DNA of 64,000 bases. Source: an uncultured Bacteroidota bacterium. Its GTDB lineage: Bacteria; Bacteroidota; Bacteroidia; Flavobacteriales; Flavobacteriaceae. The translations under genes were made by a program, and so were the position numbers. Below are positions 52,550-64,000 of the stretch, piece after piece (position 1 is the first letter of the stretch; every line of letters starts with the position of its first letter). Where the stretch lies: assembly GCA_902622595.1 (NCBI GenBank), contig CACNQM010000003.1, forward strand, positions 1 through 64,000. Reading direction: 5' to 3'. The notes below the pieces were generated by a model that worked only from the letters and a program-made list of their open reading frames with translations, had not been told where the DNA came from and made no database searches.

Positions 52550-54647
52550 TCTCATATTTCTTATCGTATTATTTGCATCATGTAATACACCAACTAAAAA
52601 TATTAACTATCCAATTACAAAAAAAGAGGTAGTTGTTGATACCTATTTCGGAACTGACATTGAGGACCCATATAGATGGCTTGAAGATGATCTGTCTATT
52701 GAAACTTCTAACTGGGTTGACAGTCAAAATGAAGTAACATTTAACTATTTAAAATCTATACCTTACAGAGATAAATTAAAAGGTAAATTAACCTCAATTT
52801 GGAACTATGAGAAACAGACAAGTCCATTTGCAAGGGGAGAATATATTTATTATTACAGAAATGATGGTCTTCAGAACCAATATGTAGTCTACAGAAAAAA
52901 AGATAATTTAAATTCAAGTGAAGAAGTTTTTTTAGACCCAAATAAATTTTCTGAAGATGGAACAATTTCCCTCACTGGACTTTATTTTTCTGAAGATGGT
53001 AAACTAATTTCATATACAATTTCTGAGGGTGGAAGTGATTGGAGAAAAGCAATAGTTATGGACACTGAGACAAAACAGATTATTGGTGATACACTTACCA
53101 ATATTAAATTTAGCGGAATTTCTTGGAGTGGAAATAAAGGGTTCTATTATTCATCTTATGATAAACCAGAAGGAAGTGAGCTTTCAGAATACACAGATAG
53201 ACATAAACTTTATTACCATGAATTAAATACAGATCAAAAATCAGATAAAACTGTCTTTGGAGATCAAAGAGAAAAGTATAGGTATGTTTCTGGAAATGTT
53301 TCTGACGATAATAATTTCCTCTTTATTTCTGCCTCTAACCTAACTGATGGAAATGAACTATATATGATTGATCTAAGAAAAAATTCCAACATAATAACAA
53401 TAAGTGATGATCCATCCACTGATGATTATGTGGTTGACAATGTAGATGACACATTTTACATTTTTACAAATTATAATGCCCCAAACAAAAGATTAGTGAA
53501 GACTACTTTAAATAATCTAAACAGAGAAAACTGGCAAGATGTCATTCCTGAAAGTGAAAATGTTTTTTCAGTAAGTTCTGGAAGTGGATATTTCTTTGCA
53601 AGATATTTAGTGGATGCATTCTCACAAGTCTACCAATATAATTATTCTGGAGATTTAGTCAGAAAAGTTGAGTTACCTGGAATTGGAACATCAAGTGGTT
53701 TCTATGGAGAAAGAGACCAAGAAGAATTATATTTTTCATTTTCAAATTATTACACACCTGGAAATTTATATTCTTTCAATCCTACAAATGGCGAATATAA
53801 TATTTATTGGAAACCTGAAATTAAATTTAATTCTGATTTATATACATCAAAACAAGTTTTTTACGAATCGAAGGATGGAACTAAAGTTCCAATGATTATT
53901 ACTCATAAAAAGGATATAGTTTTAAATGGTAAAAATCCAACTATACTATATGGTTATGGTGGTTTTAATATCAGTAGAACTCCAGGTTTTAGTGTAACGA
54001 ATGCTGTCTGGATGGATTTAGGCGGTGTATATGCTGTTCCAAATATTAGAGGCGGAGGAGAATATGGAAAAGAATGGCATAATTCAGGAACAAAACTAAA
54101 TAAACAAAATGTTTTTGACGATTTTATTGCAGCTGCTGAGTACCTTATCTCGTCTAATTACACTTCTTCTGATTATTTAGCATTAAGAGGTGGCTCAAAT
54201 GGGGGGTTATTAGTCGGTGCTGTTATGACTCAGAGGCCGGAATTAATGAAAGTTGCACTTCCCGCAGTGGGAGTTTTAGACATGTTAAGGTATCATAAAT
54301 TTACATCTGGAGCTGGATGGGCATTTGACTATGGTACATCTGAAGAATCTGAAGAGATGTTTAAATATCTTTTGGGTTATTCACCTGTTCATAATGTTAA
54401 ACAAAATATAGAATACCCAGCAACAATGATCACTACTGGAGATCATGATGATCGAGTTGTACCAGCTCATTCATTTAAGTTTGCAGCTAATCTCCAAGAT
54501 AAACATGTAGGGGAAGATCCAGTTTTAATTCGAATAGAGAAGGAAGCAGGTCATGGTTCAGGTACACCATTAGCAAAAGTTATTGACCAATATGCAGATA
54601 TTTATGGATTCACTTTATTTAATATGGGAGTAAAGAAGATTAAATAA
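52539..54647 (+). CDS. Prolyl oligopeptidase family (S9A) lipoprotein
   Basis: 702 residues. Lipoprotein signal with 'LFASC' (Cys15). The beta-propeller covers about 75-410, and the hydrolase domain the rest: 'YGYGGFNISRTPGF' (oxyanion), nucleophile in 'GGSNGGLLVG' , acid in 'DHDDRVVPAHS' and His in 'EAGHGSGTP'. The N-terminal 'DPYRWLEDD' is a S9A hallmark. It cleaves short proline-containing peptides in the envelope. It is translationally linked to pyrD by overlap. Confidence 0.95.
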   Translation: MKNNLIFLIVLFASCNTPTKNINYPITKKEVVVDTYFGTDIEDPYRWLEDDLSIETSNWVDSQNEVTFNYLKSIPYRDKLKGKLTSIWNYEKQTSPFARGEYIYYYRNDGLQNQYVVYRKKDNLNSSEEVFLDPNKFSEDGTISLTGLYFSEDGKLISYTISEGGSDWRKAIVMDTETKQIIGDTLTNIKFSGISWSGNKGFYYSSYDKPEGSELSEYTDRHKLYYHELNTDQKSDKTVFGDQREKYRYVSGNVSDDNNFLFISASNLTDGNELYMIDLRKNSNIITISDDPSTDDYVVDNVDDTFYIFTNYNAPNKRLVKTTLNNLNRENWQDVIPESENVFSVSSGSGYFFARYLVDAFSQVYQYNYSGDLVRKVELPGIGTSSGFYGERDQEELYFSFSNYYTPGNLYSFNPTNGEYNIYWKPEIKFNSDLYTSKQVFYESKDGTKVPMIITHKKDIVLNGKNPTILYGYGGFNISRTPGFSVTNAVWMDLGGVYAVPNIRGGGEYGKEWHNSGTKLNKQNVFDDFIAAAEYLISSNYTSSDYLALRGGSNGGLLVGAVMTQRPELMKVALPAVGVLDMLRYHKFTSGAGWAFDYGTSEESEEMFKYLLGYSPVHNVKQNIEYPATMITTGDHDDRVVPAHSFKFAANLQDKHVGEDPVLIRIEKEAGHGSGTPLAKVIDQYADIYGFTLFNMGVKKIK

Positions 54648-54648
54648 A

Positions 54649-55728
54649 CTAATCAAAATAGCTAAAACTCTCGTTTGATTTAATATTCTTGAGTGTTTCA
54701 TAAATTAACCTGATAACATTCTCAACATCTTCTTTTTGCACCATCTCTACTGTAGTGTGCATATATCTTAGGGGAAGAGAAATTAATGCTGACGGTACAC
54801 CTCCATTACTGTAGGCAAACGCATCTGTATCAGTTCCCGTATATCTTGAAGATGCAAGTCTTTGGTATGGTATTTTATTCTTTTCAGCTATCCTTATGAT
54901 TTTCTCTCTAAGATTATTTTGAACTGCAGGTGCATAAGTAATAACTGGACCTTTACCTATTTTTGCATCCCCCTGTTTCTTTGCTTCTATCATTGGTGTC
55001 GAGGTATCATGTGTAACATCAGTAACTATTGCTAAATCGGGCTTTAATGTATTTGTAATCATTTCAGCCCCCCTTAAACCAATTTCTTCTTGAACAGAAT
55101 TAGTCACGTACAAACAAAATGGTAGTTTGTCTTTATTTTCTTTTATCAACCTTGCAACTTCAGCAATCATAAAACCACCTGCTCTATTATCAATAGCTCT
55201 ACAAACAAATTTATTTTTATTAAGAATATGGAAAGAATCTGGATAGGTTATAACACAACCAACATGAACTCCCATCTTTTCAACTTCCTTTTTATCTTTT
55301 GCTCCAATATCAATAAAAATATTATCAATCTTCGGTGGAGCTTCTTTTGCATGATCTCTAACATGAATTGCTGGCCAGCCAAAAACACCTTTTACTACTC
55401 CCTCTTTTGTATGAATGTTTACCCATTTAGAGGGTGCTATTTGATGATCACTTCCACCATTTCTAATAACATATATAAGTCCGTTATCAGTAATATAATT
55501 TACATACCAGGAAATTTCGTCAGAGTGACCTTCTATAACAACCTTAAATTTTTTTTCTGGGTTTATTACTCCTACTGCAGTTCCATAATTATCAGTTATA
55601 AATTCATCAACATAAGGTTTAAGATATTTCATCCAAATTTTTTGACCATTAGATTCATAACCAGTTGGTGAAGCGTTGTTTAGATATTCCTCAAGAAACT
55701 TTAATGATTTTGCGTTAAGTATTTTCAT
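54649..55728 (-). CDS. M42-family aminopeptidase (dinuclear metal)
   Basis: 359 residues, no signal. Metal ligands in sequence: 'VIEGHSDEISWYV' (His), 'RAIDNRAGGFM' (Asp bridging), 'VQEEIGLRGAE' (Glu base and Glu ligand), 'AIVTDVTHDT' (Asp) and 'MHTTVEMVQ' (last His). M42 enzymes form tetrahedral complexes that trim peptides in the cytoplasm. The gene converges with the S9 peptidase one base away. Confidence 0.93.
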   Translation of the reverse strand: MKILNAKSLKFLEEYLNNASPTGYESNGQKIWMKYLKPYVDEFITDNYGTAVGVINPEKKFKVVIEGHSDEISWYVNYITDNGLIYVIRNGGSDHQIAPSKWVNIHTKEGVVKGVFGWPAIHVRDHAKEAPPKIDNIFIDIGAKDKKEVEKMGVHVGCVITYPDSFHILNKNKFVCRAIDNRAGGFMIAEVARLIKENKDKLPFCLYVTNSVQEEIGLRGAEMITNTLKPDLAIVTDVTHDTSTPMIEAKKQGDAKIGKGPVITYAPAVQNNLREKIIRIAEKNKIPYQRLASSRYTGTDTDAFAYSNGGVPSALISLPLRYMHTTVEMVQKEDVENVIRLIYETLKNIKSNESFSYFD

Positions 55729-55773
55729 AATCTTTAAAAAAATAAAATTAACAATTATTACTAAACATCTTGT

Positions 55774-55781
55774 TAAATTTG
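55774..55781 (+). promoter_or_regulatory. Putative -7 promoter element for the DUF4294 gene
   Basis: TAAATTTG ends only four bases before the ATG at 55786, so transcription would begin about at the start codon (a leaderless message). Confidence 0.4.
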
Positions 55782-55785
55782 TGCT

Positions 55786-56439
55786 ATGAAATATTATTTA
55801 TTTCTTCTATTTATTTTTTTTTCAAATATTTTGACTTGCCAAGAAGAGATTGAAGAATTAGATTTCTTATTCCCAGGTGATTCAATTCCTTCAAATACTT
55901 TTATGCTAGATGAGGTAACAGTTTTCCAGCCATTACAGTTTTATAATGATGATGAGATTAAAAGGTATGTAATCCTAAGATATAGAGTCAAAAAGGTATA
56001 TCCTTATGCCAAACTGGCTTCAGAGAGAATGAATAGAATTGATTCAAGAGTTGATTCAATTAAATCTAAAAGACAGAAAAGGCTTTATCTTAAAAAACTT
56101 GAAAAATTTGTATACAATGAATTTTCTGATGAGTTAAGAAAGCTGTCTAGATCTCAAGGTAGAATTCTAGTAAAACTATTAAATCGTCAAACTGGCCTTA
56201 CTGCACATAGTATTGTATCAGAATATAGAAATAAGTTTAGAGCACTTTTATATAATACTGCAGCTTCCTTCTATTCAATTTCTCTTAAAGATGAATACGA
56301 GCCTTTTGAAGATTATGAGGATTACTTAATAGAGGATATTTTACAACGATCATTCTCGGATGGTTCGTTGGAAAAACAAGATTATGCTCTTGACTTTGAT
56401 CTAGATGAATTATACTTGTTTTGGAGAGATAAAAAATAG
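55786..56439 (+). CDS. DUF4294 exported protein
   Basis: 217 residues with a signal peptide (hydrophobic to 'SNILTCQ'). The core 'YVILRYRVKKVYPYAKLASERM' (about 65-86), followed by 'SKRQKRLYLKKLEKFVYNEF' and 'LSRSQGRILVKLLNRQTG', matches what I know of DUF4294. The tail is acidic. It is found in the Bacteroidota, with no assigned function. It lies upstream of the rRNA operon on the same strand, with no clear terminator between. Confidence 0.88.
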   Translation: MKYYLFLLFIFFSNILTCQEEIEELDFLFPGDSIPSNTFMLDEVTVFQPLQFYNDDEIKRYVILRYRVKKVYPYAKLASERMNRIDSRVDSIKSKRQKRLYLKKLEKFVYNEFSDELRKLSRSQGRILVKLLNRQTGLTAHSIVSEYRNKFRALLYNTAASFYSISLKDEYEPFEDYEDYLIEDILQRSFSDGSLEKQDYALDFDLDELYLFWRDKK

Positions 56440-56565
56440 TATTAAAAAACTGTTGATAAGTATTGTAAATCATTGACATTTAACACTTAAACTTTTTTTA
56501 AATTTAATTCCTAAAAAAAATTAAAATAAAATCTTAAATATGTTTATTTACAACAAAAAAGATTT

Positions 56566-56573
56566 TATATTTG
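56566..56573 (+). promoter_or_regulatory. Putative -7 promoter element of the rRNA operon
   Basis: TATATTTG matches TAnnTTTG, about 160 bases before the mature 16S 5' end. No clear -33 TTTG is seen. Confidence 0.5.
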
Positions 56574-56634
56574 CAGCCGCAAAATGATTTATTGTTGGCG
56601 CAATTTTTTTTTTGCAAGTTCATTGAAAATATTG

Positions 56635-56645
56635 AAAATGACAGC
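56635..56645 (+). other. 16S rRNA processing stem, 5' half
   Basis: AAAATGACAGC is exactly complementary to GCTGTCATTTT at 58307-58317, so the 16S precursor can form a base stem for RNase III. Confidence 0.6.
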
Positions 56646-56731
56646 GCGTATCAATATAGATACAAACTAGCAAACCAAACATTTTGAAACATAGTCAATT
56701 CAGAGTCGTATAATTTTATTTAAAATACTAC

Positions 56732-58261
<1,530 letters not shown>

Positions 58262-58306
58262 AGAGAAAGACGACCTGACTATAGCATCAATCCTTTGCGT
58301 TTGCTT

Positions 58307-58317
58307 GCTGTCATTTT
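58307..58317 (+). other. 16S rRNA processing stem, 3' half
   Basis: GCTGTCATTTT pairs with 56635-56645 on the other side of 16S. Confidence 0.6.
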
Positions 58318-58351
58318 TTTATAATAACCCTTAAGATAGAATCTCGAATAG

Positions 58352-58425
58352 AGTCTCGTAGCTCAGCCGGTTAGAGCGCTACACTGATAATGTAGAGGTC
58401 GGCAGTTCGAGTCTGCCCGAGACTA
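58352..58425 (+). tRNA. tRNA-Ile (anticodon GAT) in the 16S-23S spacer
   Basis: Acceptor AGTCTCG/CGAGACT, D stem GCTC/GAGC with loop AGCCGGTTA, anticodon stem CTACA/TGTAG with loop CTGATAA (GAT), T stem GGCAG/CTGCC with loop TTCGAGT. All positions are standard. CCA is not encoded. Confidence 0.97.
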
Positions 58426-58447
58426 CTGAATTCCAATTTGGAAAAAA

Positions 58448-58521
58448 GGGGGATTAGCTCAGCTGGCTAGAGCGCCTGCCTTGCACGCAGGAGGTCATCG
58501 GTTCGACTCCGATATTCTCCA
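58448..58521 (+). tRNA. tRNA-Ala (anticodon TGC) in the 16S-23S spacer
   Basis: Acceptor GGGGGAT/ATTCTCC (two G-T pairs), D stem GCTC/GAGC, anticodon stem CCTGC/GCAGG with loop CTTGCAC (TGC), T stem ATCGG/CCGAT with loop TTCGACT. It is 22 bases after tRNA-Ile. Confidence 0.97.
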
Positions 58522-58564
58522 CGACTTCTTAATGTAAATTAAGAATAAGAGTTCATTGACATAT

Positions 58565-58578
58565 TGAAAATATCAAGT
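58565..58578 (+). other. 23S precursor stem, outer 5' half
   Basis: TGAAAATATCAAGT pairs with ACTTGGATATTTTCA at 61581-61595, apart from one bulged base. An inner perfect 10-bp stem is formed by 58730-58739 and 61553-61562. Confidence 0.55.
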
Positions 58579-58739
58579 ACAGTTCATAAATTATTTAGTT
58601 ATCCAATTTAATAGTTTTATGAGATTGTACAGAGTTAACGTAAATAGGTATTTAATACTGTTATTATTAAATACCAAATAATTTTACAATTTAAGAAAGA
58701 GTTAAGAGTTACTTGTAACTTTTTAATAAGTTACAATAG

Positions 58740-61552
<2,813 letters not shown>

Positions 61553-61622
61553 CTATTGTAACAAGCTTTCTTGAATGTTAACTTGGATATTTTCAAGTGT
61601 TAAATGACCTTCTTAAAACTTT

Positions 61623-61729
<107 letters not shown>

Positions 61730-61737
61730 TATCTTAT

Positions 61738-61766
61738 AAAACCCTTTGAAGAAAGGGTTTTTTTAT
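61738..61766 (+). terminator. Terminator of the rRNA operon
   Basis: AAACCCTTT-GAAG-AAAGGGTTT followed by T-rich sequence, nine bases after the 5S end. The minus-strand DUF6048 gene ends at 61763, so the hairpin may serve both directions. Confidence 0.85.
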
Positions 61767-62485
61767 TTTCTTTTTTTTAGTGGTATTGAGTAAGTAAGTG
61801 TATAATTGAATCCGCTTCCCCATGTGTTATCATCTGTAACTTTATTGAAACCTGGTATAAAAAGATTATCAAAATTGTCTGGCTTTTTTGTAGATAATAA
61901 TTTATTCAGTCTTAAACTAAAACCTAAATAAACATTATTAAAAGTCTCAACTTTTACACCAGCTAAAACCTCTAGCCAACTTCCAGTTAAATTTGAATGA
62001 TTAATGGTTTGATAATTATTATCTACAAAGTTTGAAAAATACGCATCACTATTCCTTACGTTATAACTTTGAATTTTATTTGAAAAATTCGAAGACCCAT
62101 ATCTTAAACCTAAAAAAATTGCATTATCCATTCCAACCCAATTTTTGAACATATTATAATCAATACCAAAACGTAGGAAACTACCATTAGAATTAAAATT
62201 GATATTCTCATCTTCGATTAATCTATCTGTTAAACCATATTCAGCTGCTAGATATAAATTTTCAGTTATCTGTAAATCTCCAACAATTTCATAATTTAAA
62301 TTGTCTCCCTCAGATGAAGACTTTATAGGTTTATAGATATCAATACCAAATCTTATCTTATTAATATTTAGTATTTTATCATTAATAGTTAAACTATCAT
62401 ATAGTTTATTTTCTGTCTGTGAGAATACCTGTGCAGAAGGTATAATAAGACTAATAATGAATAAATATGTTTGTATTTTCTTCAT
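61763..62485 (-). CDS. DUF6048-type outer-membrane beta-barrel protein
   Basis: 240 residues from the ATG at 62485. A longer frame opens at 62506 but delays the signal; the chosen start begins with '[19 protein letters not shown]' and a cleavage site after 'VFSQ'. The rest has alternating strands with turns rich in Asn/Asp ('YLAAEYGLTDRLI', 'FLRFGIDYNMF', 'VYLGFSLRLNKLL') and a final 'SGFNYTLTYSIPL' as in small barrels. I recall DUF6048 as usually paired with DUF6452. Function unknown. It overlaps the DUF6452 gene by 35 bases. Confidence 0.8.
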   Translation of the reverse strand: MKKIQTYLFIISLIIPSAQVFSQTENKLYDSLTINDKILNINKIRFGIDIYKPIKSSSEGDNLNYEIVGDLQITENLYLAAEYGLTDRLIEDENINFNSNGSFLRFGIDYNMFKNWVGMDNAIFLGLRYGSSNFSNKIQSYNVRNSDAYFSNFVDNNYQTINHSNLTGSWLEVLAGVKVETFNNVYLGFSLRLNKLLSTKKPDNFDNLFIPGFNKVTDDNTWGSGFNYTLTYSIPLKKRK

Positions 62486-62912
62486 TAAAAATTGAATCTT
62501 GTACAATTGTAATTTCTCGAATCCATCCTGATTCTTTTATAATTTTAGTTTCTGATTTAATTAAAAAATTTGATTTAAATCCACATGACCTATTTAAATA
62601 TAAATGTTCTGTTTGATGAAAAATTATTAGAGTATCTCTAACTTGATTTTGCTCTAAAACATATTTTGTTTCATTTGAATTAACCATTAAAGGTAGTTTA
62701 AGTTCAGATCCAGAAAATTCTTCATTTAAGATTGAATCATTATTGACTCCTTTTATATAATTTAAATTAATCCCTGTTGGATTTTTAGTTTTATTATCAA
62801 TAAATCCGATAGTAACTCTGTTAGTATTTTCTGAACCTTCAATACATATATCATCTTTTTCACAACTTAAAAAAAATAATATTAAAATTATAAAATGAAG
62901 GTATTTAATCAT
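62451..62912 (-). CDS. DUF6452-type lipoprotein
   Basis: 153 residues from the ATG at 62912. An ATG at 62930 lies in a TAnnTTTG element, and the shorter product starts directly with the lipoprotein signal (lipobox FLSC, Cys17). Conserved features include '[23 protein letters not shown]' (in part: [18 protein letters not shown]) and beta-rich remainder with '[15 protein letters not shown]'. It has two or three further Cys. It overlaps the barrel gene by 35 bases, which implies translational coupling and a joint envelope function. Function unknown. Confidence 0.8.
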   Translation of the reverse strand: MIKYLHFIILILFFLSCEKDDICIEGSENTNRVTIGFIDNKTKNPTGINLNYIKGVNNDSILNEEFSGSELKLPLMVNSNETKYVLEQNQVRDTLIIFHQTEHLYLNRSCGFKSNFLIKSETKIIKESGWIREITIVQDSIFNEENTNIFIHY

Positions 62913-62927
62913 TAGCTTAAATATTTT

Positions 62928-62935
62928 CAAAATTA
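62928..62935 (-). promoter_or_regulatory. Putative -7 promoter element for the DUF6452/DUF6048 pair
   Basis: The minus strand reads TAATTTTG, matching TAnnTTTG, 15 bases before the ATG at 62912. Confidence 0.4.
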
Positions 62936-62967
62936 CTATATTTATAATAAATCATAATACTCTAATC

Positions 62968-64000
62968 TTGATAACAAAAACCTCAAAAGATTTAGCTAAA
63001 TTTCATCTAGATTTAGAAAAAAAGTATGGCGCTCACGACTATCATCCACTGCCGGTTGTTCTTAAAAAAGGGGAGGGAGTATACTTGTGGGATGTAAATG
63101 AAAAAAAATATTATGATTTTTTATCAGCCTATTCTGCTGTAAATCAAGGTCACTGTCACCCTAAACTTGTAGATTTAATTAAAAATCAAGCAGAGTCATT
63201 AACTCTTACCTCAAGAGCATTTCATAACAACAAACTGGGTGAGTATCTTGAATATGCAACCAAACTTTTTGGATTTGATCAACTTCTACCAATGAACACG
63301 GGTGCCGAAGGTGTTGAAACATCAATAAAGCTATCACGGAAATGGGGATATTTAAAGAAAAATGTTGGTGAAAATCAGGCTAAAATTATAGTATGTAATA
63401 ATAACTTCCATGGAAGAACTACAACTGTGATTTCTTTTTCGACTGATCCAGGTTCAAAAGACTATTTTGGTCCTCATACCCCAGGCTTTATTCACATTCC
63501 TCATGGGGATACAATTGCTTTGGAAGATAAACTTAAAAAAGATAAAAATGTTGTTGCTTTTCTAGTTGAACCTATTCAGGGAGAAGCTGGAGTGAACGTT
63601 CCAGATCCTGATTATCTAAAAAAAGTAAGACATTTATGTTCACAATATAATGTTCTGATGATTGCAGATGAAATTCAAACTGGACTTGGTAGAACAGGAT
63701 CTTTACTTGCATCATGCGGTAATTGTGATTGTAATTCTTCATGCGAACAGCAATCATCATATGTAAAACCTGATATTTTAATATTAGCTAAAGCTCTTAG
63801 CGGTGGGACATATCCAATCTCTGCTGTTCTTTGTGACTCACATATAATGGAAGTTATTCAGCCAGGTCAACATGGGAGTACATTTGGTGGAAATCCCTTT
63901 GCTGCTAGTATTGCAAAAAAAGCACTAGAAATAATTATTGAAGAAAATCTCTCTCAAAATGCAAGAGCTTTAGGTTTAATCTTTAGGGAAGAGATGAATA
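62968..64000 (+). CDS. rocD: Ornithine aminotransferase (3' end beyond the window)
   Basis: At least 344 residues, class III PLP aminotransferase. The frame opens at TTG 62968; no ATG is available upstream of the conserved '[14 protein letters not shown]'. Further motifs: '[20 protein letters not shown]', '[15 protein letters not shown]', 'EPIQGEAGV', '[12 protein letters not shown]' and the PLP lysine in '[15 protein letters not shown]'. A short insert after 'GSLLA' has four close Cys ([10 protein letters not shown]), which I recall in other flavobacterial RocD. It makes glutamate-semialdehyde from ornithine and 2-oxoglutarate. The gene runs off the right edge. Confidence 0.94.
   Translation, partial: MITKTSKDLAKFHLDLEKKYGAHDYHPLPVVLKKGEGVYLWDVNEKKYYDFLSAYSAVNQGHCHPKLVDLIKNQAESLTLTSRAFHNNKLGEYLEYATKLFGFDQLLPMNTGAEGVETSIKLSRKWGYLKKNVGENQAKIIVCNNNFHGRTTTVISFSTDPGSKDYFGPHTPGFIHIPHGDTIALEDKLKKDKNVVAFLVEPIQGEAGVNVPDPDYLKKVRHLCSQYNVLMIADEIQTGLGRTGSLLASCGNCDCNSSCEQQSSYVKPDILILAKALSGGTYPISAVLCDSHIMEVIQPGQHGSTFGGNPFAASIAKKALEIIIEENLSQNARALGLIFREEMN

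Larger units (their letters stand above)
56440..56731. other. rRNA operon leader and promoter region
   Basis: 292 bases between DUF4294 and 16S. It holds a -7 element at 56566-56573 and half of the 16S processing stem (56635-56645). I see no gene. Confidence 0.6.

Noticed and set aside
56591-56612. ATTG-TTGGCG-CAAT followed by ten T as a terminator before 16S
   Set aside because: The stem is only four or so base pairs; it is too weak to call, and it lies downstream of the likely rRNA promoter.

Overview
The window looks like a piece of chromosome from a marine-type Flavobacteriia (Bacteroidota). The sequence is AT-rich. Many genes are preceded by a TAnnTTTG promoter element of the Bacteroidota type, and Shine-Dalgarno sequences are hard to find. 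Several families are typical of the phylum: PUR-alpha-like DUF3276, DUF4294, DUF6048/DUF6452, a DnaJ with a short zinc domain, a long SecA without the C-terminal zinc motif, and a long NusB. The single rRNA operon (16S, tRNA-Ile, tRNA-Ala, 23S, 5S) also fits a flavobacterial lineage. This placement is inference from gene content, not from a database comparison.

Layout. 1-1900: the tail of a helix-turn-helix protein, then three tandem small lipoproteins of apparent SnoaL/NTF2-like type. 1936-7040: an SDR dehydrogenase and a phytanoyl-CoA-dioxygenase-like enzyme on the minus strand, divergent from a tight plus-strand operon of a GH109-like glycosidase, a GHMP sugar kinase and a sugar nucleotidyltransferase. 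7100-9190: lipoprotein MsrA, two small proteins and a pirin, closed by a strong hairpin. 9191-10010: the most accessory-looking stretch, with a decayed repeat pair and a minus-strand unit encoding a 119-residue unknown protein and a 21-residue peptide with nine cysteines. 10040-16200: an unusual tRNA-Arg, a Na/Ca exchanger, a type II glutamine synthetase, then purM-prfA-pyrF-hydrolase. 16196-20780: amidohydrolase, fluoride channel, NTP pyrophosphohydrolase, branched-chain aminotransferase and an epimerase-like protein.

20780-27010: grpE-dnaJ, a sigma-54-type response regulator, an M28 peptidase, a MATE exporter and a PAP2 phosphatase. A near-consensus sigma-54 promoter lies in front of grpE. 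26978-34072: a glycosyltransferase, then gltD and gltB. 34233-42900: envelope biogenesis and secretion (secA, lnt, pssA, lptB, tatC, kdsD). 42935-56439: recQ, an M14 peptidase, DUF3276, an ABC exporter, nusB, DUF1573, yajC, pyrD, an S9 peptidase, an M42 peptidase and DUF4294. 56566-61766: the rRNA operon with promoter, processing stems and terminator. 61763-64000: the overlapping DUF6048/DUF6452 pair and the start of ornithine aminotransferase, which runs off the window.

Most of the window is ordinary core genome. The parts most worth a second look are the cysteine-rich micropeptide at 9546-9611, the tRNA-Arg whose 19-56 tertiary pair appears switched from G-C to A-U, the sigma-54-like promoter upstream of the grpE-dnaJ-regulator cluster, and the compact GH109/kinase/nucleotidyltransferase operon. 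I saw no CRISPR array, intact insertion sequence or prophage.
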